Below, piece by piece: positions 10,567 to 21,663 of a stretch of DNA of 64,000 bases; within the stretch, counting starts at the first letter, position 1, and each line of letters starts with the position of its first letter. The position numbers and the translations under genes were made by a program. The notes beneath the pieces were generated by a model that did no database searches, was not told the origin of the DNA, and saw only the letters and a program-made list of their open reading frames with translations. The DNA comes from Datisca glomerata (taxonomy: Eukaryota; Streptophyta; Magnoliopsida; Cucurbitales; Datiscaceae): NCBI GenBank assembly GCA_003255025.1, contig QANY01000261.1:806001-870000 (forward strand), in the 5' to 3' direction.

Positions 10567-13500
10567 ATGGGCAACCCCGTTACTACTTTACTCGCACTTG
10601 AAAAATTGAATGGTGATAATTTCATACGTTAAAAATCAAATATGAACTTAATGTTGATTTGAAAGAACCATAAGTTTGTTCTTACTGAGAAATATCCTGA
10701 GTAGCCCGCTGCTAATGCCCCTAAGAATGTTAGGAACAAATATGATGCTTGAATCATACCAAAGAACAAGTATCTCTCCGAGCTGAAAAAGAAAGGTAAA
10801 TATGATTTACTTGTACTTGAAGCTTGCTTAGTCGAATATGATTTGTCATCCTAGATACTTGATTCAGGAGCCACTAACCATGTATGTTCTTCTTTGCAGA
10901 TGCTTGATTCGTCAAGGGAGCTGGCTGATGGCGAGGTCATTTTGAGAGTTGATAGTGGTGCTCTCGTGTCATCTAAAGCATTAGGGACAATCCGTTTACT
11001 TTTTAGATATAATTATTTAGTTTTGAATTATGTTTATCATATTCTTGGTTTTTCGAGAAATTTGATTTCTCTTACTTTTTTGCAAGAACAGTTATTTAAA
11101 GTTTCGTTTATTAATAAAGAGTTTATTATTTCTAGGAATAGATTCAATATATGTCATGCAAAAATTATAATTGACTGTACATGCTTAAACTAACTTAACG
11201 CGCGTTAAATAATTCTAAATTATTTAAAGTAGCAAAACCTAAAAGTAACAAACGACGAAGAATTTCTCATGATGATGATAACACATATCATTGGCATCTT
11301 AGGTGGAGACATATTAATCTAGATAGGTTAAACTAGTTAACAAAGCATGGTACTTTGAGAGAACTAAAAGTTTAAACGCTTCCTGTTTGTAAATCCTATC
11401 TAGAGGGTAAAATGACAAAGAGACCTTTCTCTGGAAAGGGCCAAAGAGCCAGGAACCACTTGAATTAGTACATAGTGTTGTCTGTGGACTGATCAATGTA
11501 CAAGCTAGAGGTAAGTATGAGTATTTTGTCACTTTCAATGATGACTATTCAAGATATGGTTATAGTTACCCAATGCATAGAAAGTCTGAAAGTTTTGGAA
11601 AGCTTAAAGACTTCAAAGCCGAAGCTGAAAGTAATTAGGTAAATCATTGAAACCCCTTTGATCCGATCAAGGTGGTGAATACTTGGATTTAGAATTCAAG
11701 GATTATTTGCTGGAGTGTGAAATCATATCCCAACTCACAGTACCTGGAACACCACAGTAAAATGGAGTTGCATAAAGGAGAAACCAAACCTTATTGGATA
11801 TGGTTAGGTCGATGTTATGCTACTCATCACTGTCTCTTACATTTTGGGGATATTCATTACACACAGCTACTTACATTTTGAATGTAGTGCCCTCTAAGTC
11901 TGTAAGCAAGACGCATTTAGAGTTATGGAATCGCTCTATACCTAGTTTGCATCATTTCTGTATATGGAGGTGTCTTGCTCACGTTCTTACACCCAAGACT
12001 AGAAAGTTAGACTCAAGGCCTGAAGTATGCATATAAGTAGGCAATACTCCAGAGACTAGAGGTGAGTACTTTTATAGTCATAACGATCAAAAAGTGTTTG
12101 TGTCGATAAATGCAACCTTTCTTGAGCATGACTATATGCAAAATTACAAATCTCGTAGCAAATTAGTTCTCGAGAAAGTAGCGGCTGATGAGATCAGTTT
12201 ACCTTCAATTTCTACTGATAAATGACAAACTAGAGAAACCACAGTTCCTGCAATGGAAATCCTGATGCAATGTCATAGTGGGAGGGTTGTAAGACAACCA
12301 GTTTGCTACAAACTAGAGGCACATGTCTTAGTGTCAGACAGTGATAATGATGATCCACTATCTTATGAAAAAGCAATGGCTGATCCTGAAAAGGTGAAAT
12401 GGCAAGATGCCATGAACTAGGAAATGTAATCTATATATTCCAATTCTGTTTGAGAACTTGTAGATCCACATTAAGATGTCAGGCTCATTGGATATAAATG
12501 GATCTTTAAGAAGAAAAGAGGTACACATAGGAAAGTAGAGAATTTCAAGGCTCGGTTAGTAGCCAAGGGCTATACACAAAGGGAGGGAGTTGATTATGAA
12601 GAGACATTCTCCCATGTGGCCATGCTAAAATCAATTCACATCCTTTTGTCAATAGCTGCTAGTTTTAACTATTAGATATGACAAGTGGACATCAAGACAG
12701 CTTTTCTAAATGGCTCTCTTGAAGAAAGTATTTATATGATACAATCAGAATGGTTCGTACAAAAGGGGCAAGATCAAAAAGTATGCAAATTGCTCAAATC
12801 TATTTATGGATTAAAGCAAGCATCTAGATCTTGGGATCTTACCATTGATGAGATTATAAAGTCTTATGGCTTCGAGAAAAATGTTGACGAAGCTATATTT
12901 ATAAATACATCAAAGATAATATAGTGATTTTCTTAGTTCTTTATGTTGATGATATTCTACTCATTAAGAATGATGTAGAAACTCTGTCAAAAGTAAAGAA
13001 CTAGTTAGCTGAGAAATTTCAAATGAAAGATCTGAGAGAAGCGAGCTATGTTCTGGGCATTCAAATCCTAAAGAAGAGAAATAACAAGTTCTTGGCACTT
13101 TCTTATGCATCTTATATTAATAAGGTACTGAAGATATTCTCTATGAAGAATTCCAAGAAAGATCAACTACCGACCATACATGAAATTGTCCTTTCCAAGG
13201 AGCAATGTCCTAAAACACCTAAGGAGGAAGAGAATATGAGAAAGGTTCTCTATGCTTCAGCAGTTAGAAGTCTCATGTATGCCATATTATGTACGAGACT
13301 CGACATCTGTTATGTAGAGGAAATTATCAGTCGTTATCAATCGAATCCAGGTTTGGAACACTAGATTGCAGTAAAGCACATTCTCAAGTATCTTAGAGGA
13401 ATGATAAACTATATGCTTTTTTATTCAGGTGGGGACCTGAACCCCACTGGATATACTCAATCTGATTTTCAATCAGATAGAGATACTCAAAAGTTGACGT

Positions 13501-13826
13501 TTGGATCAGAGTTCACCCTAGGTGGACGAGCTGTGGTTTGGAGAAGTATTAAACAATCCAGAAGATATGGACAAGCCATTGATCATGTACTAAGACAACA
13601 GTGGGGCGTTGGCGAATTCTAAGGAACCGAGGAGTCACAAGAGAGGAAAGCACATAAAGAGGAAATATCATTTTGTACGAGAGATCGTGTATCGAGGGGA
13701 TGTGACTGTTATGAAGATAGCGTCAGAACAGAACTTAGCTGGTCCTTTTACAAAGACACTTCCTGTGAAGTCATTTAAGGGTCACGTGCGTAACATGGGG
13801 TTGAGAGAAATGTCACATTTGTTTTA
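10567..13826 (+). pseudogene. Copia gag-pol polyprotein, decayed
   Basis: Gag begins MGNPVTTLLALEKLNGDNF and is then cut by a large deletion compared with the second copy, which keeps 38470-38930. Protease: LDSGATNHVCSS with the Asp-Ser-Gly active site (about 10858-10893). Integrase: a degenerate HWHLRWRHINL zinc-region echo near 11290 and a core remnant (VTFNDDYSRYGY, about 11530). RT: IKTAFLNGSLEESIYM (12691), SIYGLKQASRSW and YVDDILL (12942). RNase H and C-terminus: RSLMYA, TRLDI, LRQQWGV, ending near 13826. Stops and frameshifts interrupt nearly every domain. This is an inactive plant copia polyprotein. Confidence 0.85.
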
Positions 13827-13841
13827 GGGAAAGTGGGAGTT

Positions 13842-14939
13842 CTTTGGGGGTTATGCTCTCAAAGCATGCATATTGACATTTTGATATGAAATTTAACGAG
13901 GATTACATTTTTTCTTATAATTGTTCTTTTAAATTATTGTTAAATAATTTATATATATCTGAAAAATTTCATATTCATTAATGAGATTATGATTATGATC
14001 TTTTATTAGTATGAGAGGATTAAGATCATATATAATGAATAAAATTGTTAGCAACATATTAAACTATGAAATCTTTAATGAATGGTTGCTAGTACGGTCC
14101 ACTAAGCATTATGAATGCATGTGATCTAGATCCAGATAATTGATGTGGATAGACATATTATTGAAGGTACTTTATATAATGAGATTAGATAATTGATGTG
14201 GATTAATATATTTATCAACGTGTTGTTTATCATAAAAAATTATTACAAATCAACTCGATGATCATATGTAGATCTGTCTAATTTCTGAGTAGTCATGAAC
14301 TCCTTTACATGTCTAATGGATCTTTTTGATTCACTCGTTAAGGTTTGTTTGTAAAACAAACTAGTGACTTTTTTTTGGAGATTCAATAATTTGGATGACT
14401 GGGAACATGATTTTACAAGATTTGGAAACCAAGCTTTCCTAACATATCAAAATTATCATTTTACCTTTTTTTTACCTCTTGACCCTTCAGTACCATCAAT
14501 TCACTAGTAAATGGCTAATTTATAATCTTATTATAAATTTAAGTTCAATAACCATTCCGTTTCAGAATTAACACTTAAGAGAACCAATAATTATAGAACA
14601 TAACTACATGAAATAATTATACCAGTGGTCTATATGAGAATACTCTGTAAATATAATCTACAATCTCTAAGAGTGTAATTTCATATTTATAATGGAGTAA
14701 TAATAGAATTAATAAATAAGATTATTTAATTAAAGAGATTAATTAATAATTTGGTTTATTGGGGCTTATGATTATAGATTTATGGTTTCCAGGTCACCTC
14801 TATACTACGCAGTTTAGGGTGTGAATATTTCAGGATATGAGAAAATGTCTAACTTGCAAAAGAATTTTTATTCTGGAGCAAGTACATAATTATAGGATAA
14901 TTATGTCACATTAATTAATTAAGAATTGATTAATTCAAT

Positions 14940-14976
<37 letters not shown>

Positions 14977-16105
14977 ACTTTTCTTTAAATTATATATATA
15001 AATAAATAATTATTAATTATTTTTTAATTATCGATAAGTGAGACAAAATATCTAATTTATAAAATTAGATAATTAAATTATTACTAGATAATAATTTGGA
15101 CCAAATAAATCTGTTATTTGTGAAATAACAGATAATTTATTTTATAAGGATAATCAGATATGTTAACTTTGAATTAACTAATATCATATATTTATCTGAT
15201 TAAAATAAATATTTAATTCACAGTAATTATCGAGTGTCAATCACTGATTGGGTATGAGAAATTGACATGGACTACTATAGTGCCACATGGTACTACAATA
15301 GTAGGGGTGCAGCACTGTAGTGCCACATGACACATGGCACTACAGTGGTGCCGTGAGGCACTGTACTGCCTCACGACATCTTGTAGTCTCATGTGGCACT
15401 GTAGGTGTACACCATTATACAGTGGGTATCATTGCATTGGAAAATTTGAAATTAAATATTAATTTTAATTTTAATTATCCTTAAATATCCGATAAGCCAT
15501 TATGAAGAAAGATCTACAGATATTATTCGGATGACATCAATCAGAGAATTTTAGTTGAATCAGTTCATCAATCATAGAATTGGGTTGAGAACACAATTCC
15601 TCAGAGTGATTTTTTCTCTACAATTAATAGTTAACCAAATCTCAAAAAGAATATTCATCGTGTTCTTTTAGAAAATTGTTTCACAAAAGTCTCAGTAAAT
15701 CTCTAGATCTCATGTGTTGAGAATATGTAGAGACAGAAAAAGTGTCTTGTAATATTCTACATGCCCACACACATCCTAGTGCGTTGAAAATTGACTTGGA
15801 AGAATTTAGTGTGGATCTCGGAGTCTATTGATTGTTGGAACAATTTCATGGGACGGAAGATCGATCGATTTTGCAAGGATGCTTGATTTAGACTATAAGA
15901 GGTATACGATTTTTAACCTTGTATGTTGTAGATTTAATATATAAATATATAATGGATCATGATGATTAAAAAAGAGTTTTTAATTAAAAGTTTTTATTTG
16001 GCTATCGTGGCGTTGCACAAGTTTTTCTTTTTATCGAAAAAAAATTCATTTTTATTAAAAGAAATTTAACACGATTCCGCCTCGCGTGCACCATGTTCAC
16101 CAACA
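13842..16105 (+). repeat. 3' LTR of the nested copia
   Basis: Partner of the 5' LTR. Its first bases are altered (CTTTGGGGGTTATGC). It is preceded by a purine-rich tract (13827-13839, GGGAAAGTGGGAG) suited to plus-strand priming. A (AT)n(GT)n microsatellite at about 14941-14979 is missing from the 5' LTR. Confidence 0.85.
14941..14979. repeat. (AT)n(GT)n microsatellite in the 3' LTR
   Basis: Alternating AT then GT dinucleotides, absent at the matching place of the 5' LTR (about 7660), so they arose after insertion. Confidence 0.75.
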
Positions 16106-16309
16106 CAATGGACATGCAGATTGGGTAAGGTGATGTCTGATTGGAATGGACCAAAAGATCACTTCAATGGATAAGAAGATAATGTTCATGCAATCAGACA
16201 TTCCTTTGTAATTTCTCAAATTAAAATTTTAATAGATCAGCTGGTAACATCAAGGCCAGATGATTACTCATTCTATCTTCGACATGTCATGATGATGGCT
16301 AGCGACAAG

Positions 16310-16735
16310 GAGGAGACAAAGACTAAGGATGAAGAATAAGAGAATGAGGGAAGGAAGAATAAGAAGAGATGGTAGAGAAGGAAGAAGAATAAGAGATGGT
16401 CGAGAAGGAAGAAGAAGAAGAGAAGGAACAGAATGAAGAAGAAAAAGAAGAAGAGAATGTAGAAGAAAAAGAAGAAGAGATGGTAGAAGAAGAAGAAGAA
16501 GAAGAAGAAGAAGAAGAACTTGTCTGCCTTGGTGAACTCGGTAAGAGGAAGATAAAGAGATCTCGGATCCTAGAGTCACTTACTTGGGAAACCGAACAAG
16601 TTGAAAAAAAGAAACAGCGAAGGAAAAAAGCTAATGATAATATCGTTGCCAAAACTGACTTCAAACCTTTTCAACCATATGGTGATGTATCTTCAAAAGA
16701 TGAAGCTAGTTTTGGTTCACCTCCCCAAGGGCAAA
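16310..16735 (+). pseudogene. Acidic Glu-rich linker exon of the Ulp1-like gene
   Basis: A GAA/GAG-rich tract codes for a long run of Glu with Lys (16396-16520), then a basic stretch and a Ser/Gly/Pro end. The exon closes at a clear GTAAGT donor at 16736. Glu-rich linkers between DUF1985 and the protease are usual in this family. The open frame continuing past 16736 runs into an intron that holds the palindromic repeat. Confidence 0.55.
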
Positions 16736-16772
16736 GTAAGTTCTGTAATTTTACTTCTTATTCTCATACAGG

Positions 16773-16987
16773 ATGGTTACACTGTCCTCGTGTAGCCATC
16801 ATGTAGTATACACGATGGTTACACTGACCTCGTGTATCCATCATGTAGTATACACGATGGTTACACTAACCTCGTGTAGCCATATTGTAGTATACACAAT
16901 GGTTACACTAACATCGTGTATCCATCGTGTAGTATACACGATGGTTACACTGACATCATGTAGCCATCATATAGTATACACGATACG
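16773..16987. repeat. Palindromic CGTGTAG minisatellite, array 3 (intron 16736-16995)
   Basis: About five clear tandem units of 42 bp, each with CTCGTGTA.CCAT..TGTAG, TATACACGATGG and TTACACT. Since 42 is divisible by 3, the array reads as a 14-residue protein repeat in one frame, but it lies between a GTAAGT donor (16736) and a GTACAG acceptor (16995), so it is intronic. Confidence 0.85.
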
Positions 16988-17293
16988 TTGTACAGGAACA
17001 AGAAAGTAGACATTGGATTTTGCACCGTTGACGTTACCTGGTTCAAAAAACTAATCTCTTCACCTTATGAATGGCTTGAATCAGATATAAGAAGTTATTT
17101 ATAATCTTTTTTAATGTGGTATTTAAAATAAATATAAATATCTTAACTAATCTTTATTACATTGCAGCATAACGATGCATACCTGGAGCTCATGAGGAGG
17201 GATTTGCAAGATTACAACCCTCATATCAGAATCAGTGTTGGTGATTTGATTTTGCAAGTAAGATTTGTTTTGAACTTAATGAAGTGCACACTG

Positions 17294-17398
17294 TAGTGTA
17301 TAAGAGACCTTCACGTTGCCTCGTGTAGACTACATGAAGTCTACACGAGGTCTACATGAGGCCTTCACAGGCCTCGTGTAGACTTCATGTAGTCCATA
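17294..17398. repeat. Palindromic CGTGTAG minisatellite, array 4 (intron 17258-17451)
   Basis: The words CTCGTGTAGAC and CTACACGAGG fill about half of a 194-base intron bounded by GTAAGA and TTATAG, immediately before the Ulp1-like exon. Confidence 0.8.
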
Positions 17399-17451
17399 TG
17401 ACCATTTTTTATTGACATTGAGGATTTCAATTTTTTCCCGTGACATTATAG

Positions 17452-17816
17452 GAGAACTTGCCTGGCCGAATGAAAGAGTTTGAGCACGTTCTCATGTGCT
17501 GGGATATTGACATTGATGATTCACTCTGGTACCAGGTCCTCGACTTGCAGACGAATTTTGGAAGGAGCTGGAAACAGTCTGATAAGGTTATCTTTCCAAT
17601 GAATGTGAACCAAAGTCATTGGATTACGGTTGAGCTTGATTTAAATAGACAGTGTATTCGTATTTATAACTACATGAACATGACATATCAACGCTCCTTG
17701 TACATTGAAATAATGAAACATTTTATGAAGATTGTCCCTTGCTTACTTCAAATGATGAACGTTAAACCCAAATATGAGTGGAAATCTCTATGTTTTAAAA
17801 TTCCAGCAGGAGGCTA
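17452..17816 (+). pseudogene. Ulp1-like C48 protease domain (N-terminal half)
   Basis: From the acceptor at 17450-17451 the frame reads through WDIDIDDSLWYQVLD to VIFPMNVNQSHWITVELDLN and RIYNYMN. The His-Trp pair in NQSHWITVELDL sits where C48 peptidases have the catalytic His. The frame stops at about 17814, before a recognisable catalytic Cys, and sequence resembling the missing part continues with stops to about 17909. The protease is therefore broken. Confidence 0.7.
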
Positions 17817-18087
17817 AGGGGCATGGCTTCTATAAAGAAATTTGATGGACATATCATATTTTGAGAGGTCTATTTGGAGTTCTTCATGCAATATACCTAG
17901 TAACTCGTGGTAAGTGCAATTAGTTGATATCTCCAATAATTTGGTATTCTCTCCACTAAAAGATCATGTTTTGTACCATTTTTCACATAATTTTCATCAT
18001 GGATTACAAAAATTTGAACTTTAGACATATCTGTATACACATCAATGAATGAAGTCGGTACAAGAAGAATACATAATGAAATGAAAT

Positions 18088-18640
18088 ATTACACGATGAT
18101 CGTGTAGCCATCGTGTAGTGTACATGATGTCTTCAAGAGCATCGTGTAGTCATCGTGTAGTGTACACGAGGCTTTCACGGGCATCGTGCAGTTATCGTGT
18201 AGTGTACACGAGTGTACCACACAATGATCGTGTAATATACACGAGGACTACACGATGATCGTGCAATTTCATCTTGTAGTGTACACGAAGACTACACGAG
18301 GATCATGTAGTGTACCATATTTATTACACTACACGAGGACTACATGATAATCGTGTAGTGTAAATGAGGACTACACGAGGATCATGTAGTGTAATCGTGT
18401 AGTGTACACGAGGAGTACACGATTATCATGTGGTCATTTTATACACTACACGATGATCGTGTAGTCCTCGTGTAATGTAATAAATGTTACACGATACTTG
18501 TGAACTGCTGAAGAAGTTCCTGGTGCACTACACGATGATCGTGTAGTGTACACGAGATCTACACAAAGATCTTGTACCATGTGTGTAGTCTACATGATGA
18601 CTACACGAGACTCGTGTAATACTCGTGTAGACCTCGTTTA
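18088..18640. repeat. Palindromic CGTGTAG minisatellite, array 5 (intron 17910-18834)
   Basis: The longest array, about 550 bp. Inverted words (CGTGTAGTGTACACGAGG, CTACACGATGATCGTGTAG) alternate and could fold into long stems. It lies inside an intron bounded by GTAAGT at 17910 and TTGCAG ending at 18834. Confidence 0.85.
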
Positions 18641-18834
18641 CACTACACTATCATCTTTTAGTGATCATGTACAATAAATGACCTTCAAACAACGTTCCAG
18701 AAAGAAGAAAATAAATAAATTTTCTCAGAAAACTCATGTACATTAAAAACCCATGAAAATTCAAGTTTTTCAGAAAGAAGAAAACAAAACTTATACATAT
18801 TCCTAAAAGAAGTAACACTCCTTTGCTATTGCAG

Positions 18835-18901
18835 GAAGAAGGAAGAAGATGAAGAAGAAGACAAAGAAGAAAACGAAGAAGAAAACGAAGAAGAAGTATA
18901 A
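18835..18901 (+). pseudogene. Acidic C-terminal tail of the Ulp1-like gene
   Basis: After a TTGCAG acceptor (18829-18834) a short frame codes for Glu/Asp-rich residues (EEDEEEDKEENEEENEEEV) and ends at a TAA near 18900. It closely precedes the right TIR. Confidence 0.45.
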
Positions 18902-19035
18902 AAAATGAAAAACAAAGACGGAGAAATGTGGTGGGTATGGAGGTTTTGAGTGTTAAGTGAGTAGACCATGACATTTGATTGAACAACTTGTAAGAAGAAC
19001 AATGGGGGAAAAAGTAAAAAAGTGAAGGAAAATTC

Positions 19036-19124
19036 GGTCAGGGGTCAGGGTAAGCAAAAATTAGTTTAGGAGTTGATTTCTACAAAATTATTAGTATATG
19101 GGTTTATTTTTGCAAAAAAAACCC
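19036..19124 (-). repeat. Right terminal inverted repeat of the MULE
   Basis: Reverse-complement partner of 4336-4423. It ends with CCC at 19122-19124, directly before the right copy of the target duplication. Confidence 0.85.
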
Positions 19125-19133
19125 TAAAAGGAT
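19125..19133. repeat. Right 9 bp target-site duplication of the MULE
   Basis: TAAAAGGAT directly abuts the right TIR and pairs with 4327-4335. Confidence 0.8.
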
Positions 19134-19241
19134 GCGGTACTTGTTCCTCCGGTTGTAAAAAATTTGAGTGTGGAACTCATCTAACGGTTGGGATCATCCT
19201 AACCAGATCTAAAGGTCAGGATTAATCTCAACATCAATTTC

Positions 19242-19474
19242 GTGAACAAATTTCCTGACATTGGAGAGTGATCCATAGAGTAGAATCTTACCTCATTGCT
19301 TGCTGGTAAAAATTAACAGATTTTATATAACATGAGATTGGCTTGTAAATATTTTAAGTGAAAAAATTTCCTGACATTGAAAAGTGATCTATAGAGTAGA
19401 ATCTTACCACATTGCATGCTGGTAAAAATTAACAGATTTTATATAACATGAGATTGGATGGTAAATATTTTAAG
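19242..19474 (+). repeat. Two-copy tandem duplication, period about 116 bp
   Basis: 19242-19357 and 19358-19474 share the word order ATTTCCTGACATTG, AGTGATC.ATAGAGTAG, GCTGGTAAAAATTAACAG and TATAACATGAGATTGG. It sits in the spacer between the MULE end and the 3' end of the BRWD-like gene. The remaining spacer holds nothing else I recognise. Confidence 0.8.
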
Positions 19475-20041
19475 AACAAAATTTATAAATTATGTATCAT
19501 ATGTGATTGCAAGACAAAGTTCTTCACATTTTAGCAAAACACATTTTAGCATAAAAATAGCTAAATTGTGATGACATGCATGATAACTACTAGTATATAG
19601 GCATATGGCCCTAGCCACAACGATTGCCAACGGGATCATTTTTTTTTTATAAAGCTATAGATTTTTACAAAGATTATACATAATGTACCTTACTCTGTGT
19701 CATTCCCAAGAAATTTCTTGTTGATCTCATCAGCCTGACAAAATTTACCAATGAAATATATGTAAGCACCAAAAATACATTTTCACCACCACAATGATTT
19801 CCCATTTTAGAGACTGCGCATCGCCTCCAACCACAGATAAACTTACAAGCAGCAGCTCAACACAAAAACAAGATCAAATTCAGTGAAATCCTAAATTATT
19901 GTTTCTTATATTGACCCAAAAGCGTATGTGTCTACAATAACCAAATCAACAAGTCTATTCCCTCTTAAGGGTTGTTACGAACTTAAATTTATGAGGATCA
20001 AATTGGCAGAAAAAAAAAATCATAAATTAAAGATGTGTTGC
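19475..20041 (-). other. Likely 3' UTR of the BRWD-like gene
   Basis: Sequence downstream of the stop at 20042 on the minus strand has no reading frame and no element. It probably holds the 3' UTR, but no poly(A) signal could be chosen with confidence. Confidence 0.35.
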
Positions 20042-21663
20042 TCAATCTTTCAGCAATCTGTTTAGTTTCCGAGTTAAAAATTTTGATAGATCTGCAATTG
20101 CGGATAAATCAGACTTATTCTTGAAGAAAGATTCAGCATTCCAAGTCATCACTCTTATGTCGTGATTCACAGCTTCCAAGCTCCGATAATAATTATTCTT
20201 CAATCTCAATTGTATTAGGTCAGGGTGAATGGGATATGGAAACCTGCAAGTAGCACAAAGCAAAGGTTTCTGGTTGTTAATGTGGTGTAGTTGAATAGGC
20301 GATAAGAAAAACCATTTTGACAAGAATTAATTGGATAAGCTCCACAACTAGCACAGACTCATTATCTACCTGTTTATGAAATCTGATTTCTGAGCAGCTT
20401 TATTAAGTTTTTGGAATATATAATGATCCTGCAACATACACCACAATATCATTAGATTTCCGAAAATGCACTGCAAAAACCTAACCTAGTTTGGGAAATG
20501 ACATGGAACTCTCAAAAATTTAAGACTTCATTCACAAAAAGCCCAAAGACGTTCTTTTAACATTAATATCATTAAAATAAACTTTAATACGAGAATAACC
20601 CTTAATTTTTCTTTTCAACCATGGGTGTTATAACTCGAAACCATCTTCTCGTAAACCATACGGGTCGGGTTGAGTCTTATGCTTTGAGGTCAGAAACTAA
20701 TTGGACAGTGTCTATTCAATAATGGTATTCTAGTCTTTTGAAAAAGAAACTAACGGTTTATTAATTGAGTGGGCGTAAGTGTCATTTTTTAAACTGAAGG
20801 GGTGTATGTGTCGTTTAAGCAAACTAGAGAGGAAGTACGATGAGTTTTCCCCCAAAAAAAAAGTCAATAATCCATGGTTCCAAAAATTCCTATTATAGTA
20901 CCAGGTACCATGTTTTCCACAATGTTAGTCCTCAGAGTTTTTAAGATGCCAAGGATCAGGACCATCAACTATGCAAACTTAGACACGGCTTATGCAAGCA
21001 GTCCAAATCTAAGTACCTTTAATGACGGTGGAATATGGCTTCCTAATACCAGTAACAAATCATAAGAAACAAGATGGTTTTATAACTGACCTCATCTCTG
21101 CTTGATGACTCAGTTAATTTAATAAATACAGACAGCAGCTTATCTCTGCTTTTTGAATCAATTTGGGGCTGCTCCCAGTCACACATAAACTCAGTATCTT
21201 GTAGCTCCCAAGGACTGTGGTGATGATGGCTGCCTTCAGCCTTGTACTCAATTTCGTATCTTTCCCAGGGACTATCTGGGAAATCGTCAGATTTGGCTAC
21301 TGAAGAAACAACTAGACCTTCCCACCAACTACCACCTTCCCCATTCTCATTTCCCCACCAGACAAAGCATTTATCCGTAGGTGACCAATTTCTCCTGATA
21401 GCATCATCATACCGAGCTCTCTCAACAACAAAATCAGGAAAATCAGTCAGTTCAGGCAGTGTAAATGTGAAGGCTTTGCCATGAACATTAGAAGAAGGAT
21501 CAGTAAATTTAAGAGTAATTTTGCAGCAGCTTTCCCCAGAAGGAACTGTGGCATAGTCAAGGCACTCAATCTTGCAATACTCAACAGCACGTAAGTTGCC
21601 TTTCATTGATCTCCAAGGGCCTTTTTCTGACGAGACACAAGAATCTATGAACTCTTCATGACC
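20042..21663 (-). other. BRWD-like gene: WDR9-type C-terminal and bromodomain-like exons (21-23)
   Basis: About residues 1392-1668. Exon 21 holds Trp-rich segments (CFVWWGNENGEGGSWWEGLV, SPWERYEIEYK) typical of the tudor/chromo-like module before the bromodomain in this family. Exons 22-23 form a divergent bromodomain-like fold (DHYIFQKLNKAAQKSDFINR, NNYYRSLEAVNHDI, MTWNAESFFKNKSDLS, LSKFLTRKLNRLL). The protein ends LLKD with the stop at 20042-20044. Confidence 0.8.

Larger units (their letters stand above)
6560..16105 (+). mobile_element. Ty1/copia LTR retrotransposon nested in the MULE
   Basis: Two LTRs (about 6560-8772 and 13842-16105) in direct orientation enclose a primer-binding site, gag, protease, integrase, RT and RNase H remnants in the copia order (integrase before RT). 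The flanks CAGTG (6555-6559) and CAATG (16106-16110) form a 5 bp target duplication with one mismatch. Many stops and a large gag deletion make it inactive. It is inserted in an exon of the MULE's Ulp1-like gene. Confidence 0.9.
5071..18901 (+). pseudogene. MULE-borne DUF1985 / Ulp1-like (C48) protease gene, decayed and split by a copia
   Basis: Plus-strand exons can be read in order. A non-coding leader ends at 4666; DUF1985 coding sequence runs about 5071-5760 with smaller exons to 6186; an exon starts at 6543. After the nested copia come the rest of that exon (from 16106), an acidic exon to 16735, an exon from 16996, an exon around 17168-17257, the Ulp1-like exon 17452-17909 and an acidic tail from 18835. 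Introns with GT-AG borders include 4667-5067, 6187-6542, 16736-16995, 17258-17451 and 17910-18834. In-frame stops and frame changes inside DUF1985 and the protease, plus the copia in an exon, show it is no longer functional. The family is related to SUMO proteases, but its role within MULEs is not established. Confidence 0.7.
4336..19124 (+). mobile_element. Mutator-like element (MULE) carrying a DUF1985/Ulp1-like gene, with a nested copia
   Basis: Both ends carry related terminal inverted repeats of about 88 bp (4336-4423 and 19036-19124), each beginning GGGTTT from the outside. They are flanked by a near-perfect 9 bp target duplication (AAAAAGGAT at 4327-4335, TAAAAGGAT at 19125-19133). Long TIRs with a 9 bp duplication are the hallmark of MULEs. 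The cargo is a DUF1985 domain, an acidic linker and a C48 (Ulp1) protease-like domain, a combination known from Kaonashi-type MULEs of Arabidopsis and Ulp1-bearing MULEs of melon. No MURA transposase frame is visible, so it looks non-autonomous. A copia element (6560-16105) is nested inside; without it the MULE is about 5.2 kb. Confidence 0.85.

Noticed and set aside
16773..17009. 78-codon plus-strand frame with a 14-residue repeat
   Set aside because: It lies in an intron bounded by GTAAGT and GTACAG; the protein repeat follows from a 42 bp minisatellite unit.
18088..18640. CRISPR-like array of short repeats
   Set aside because: Repeats are imperfect, inverted and not separated by unique spacers of constant length; the context is a plant transposon intron.
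20520..20880. Possible small DNA transposon in an intron of the BRWD-like gene
   Set aside because: The right edge (GGAAGTACGATGAGTTTTCCC) looks element-like, but no inverted partner or target duplication could be found.
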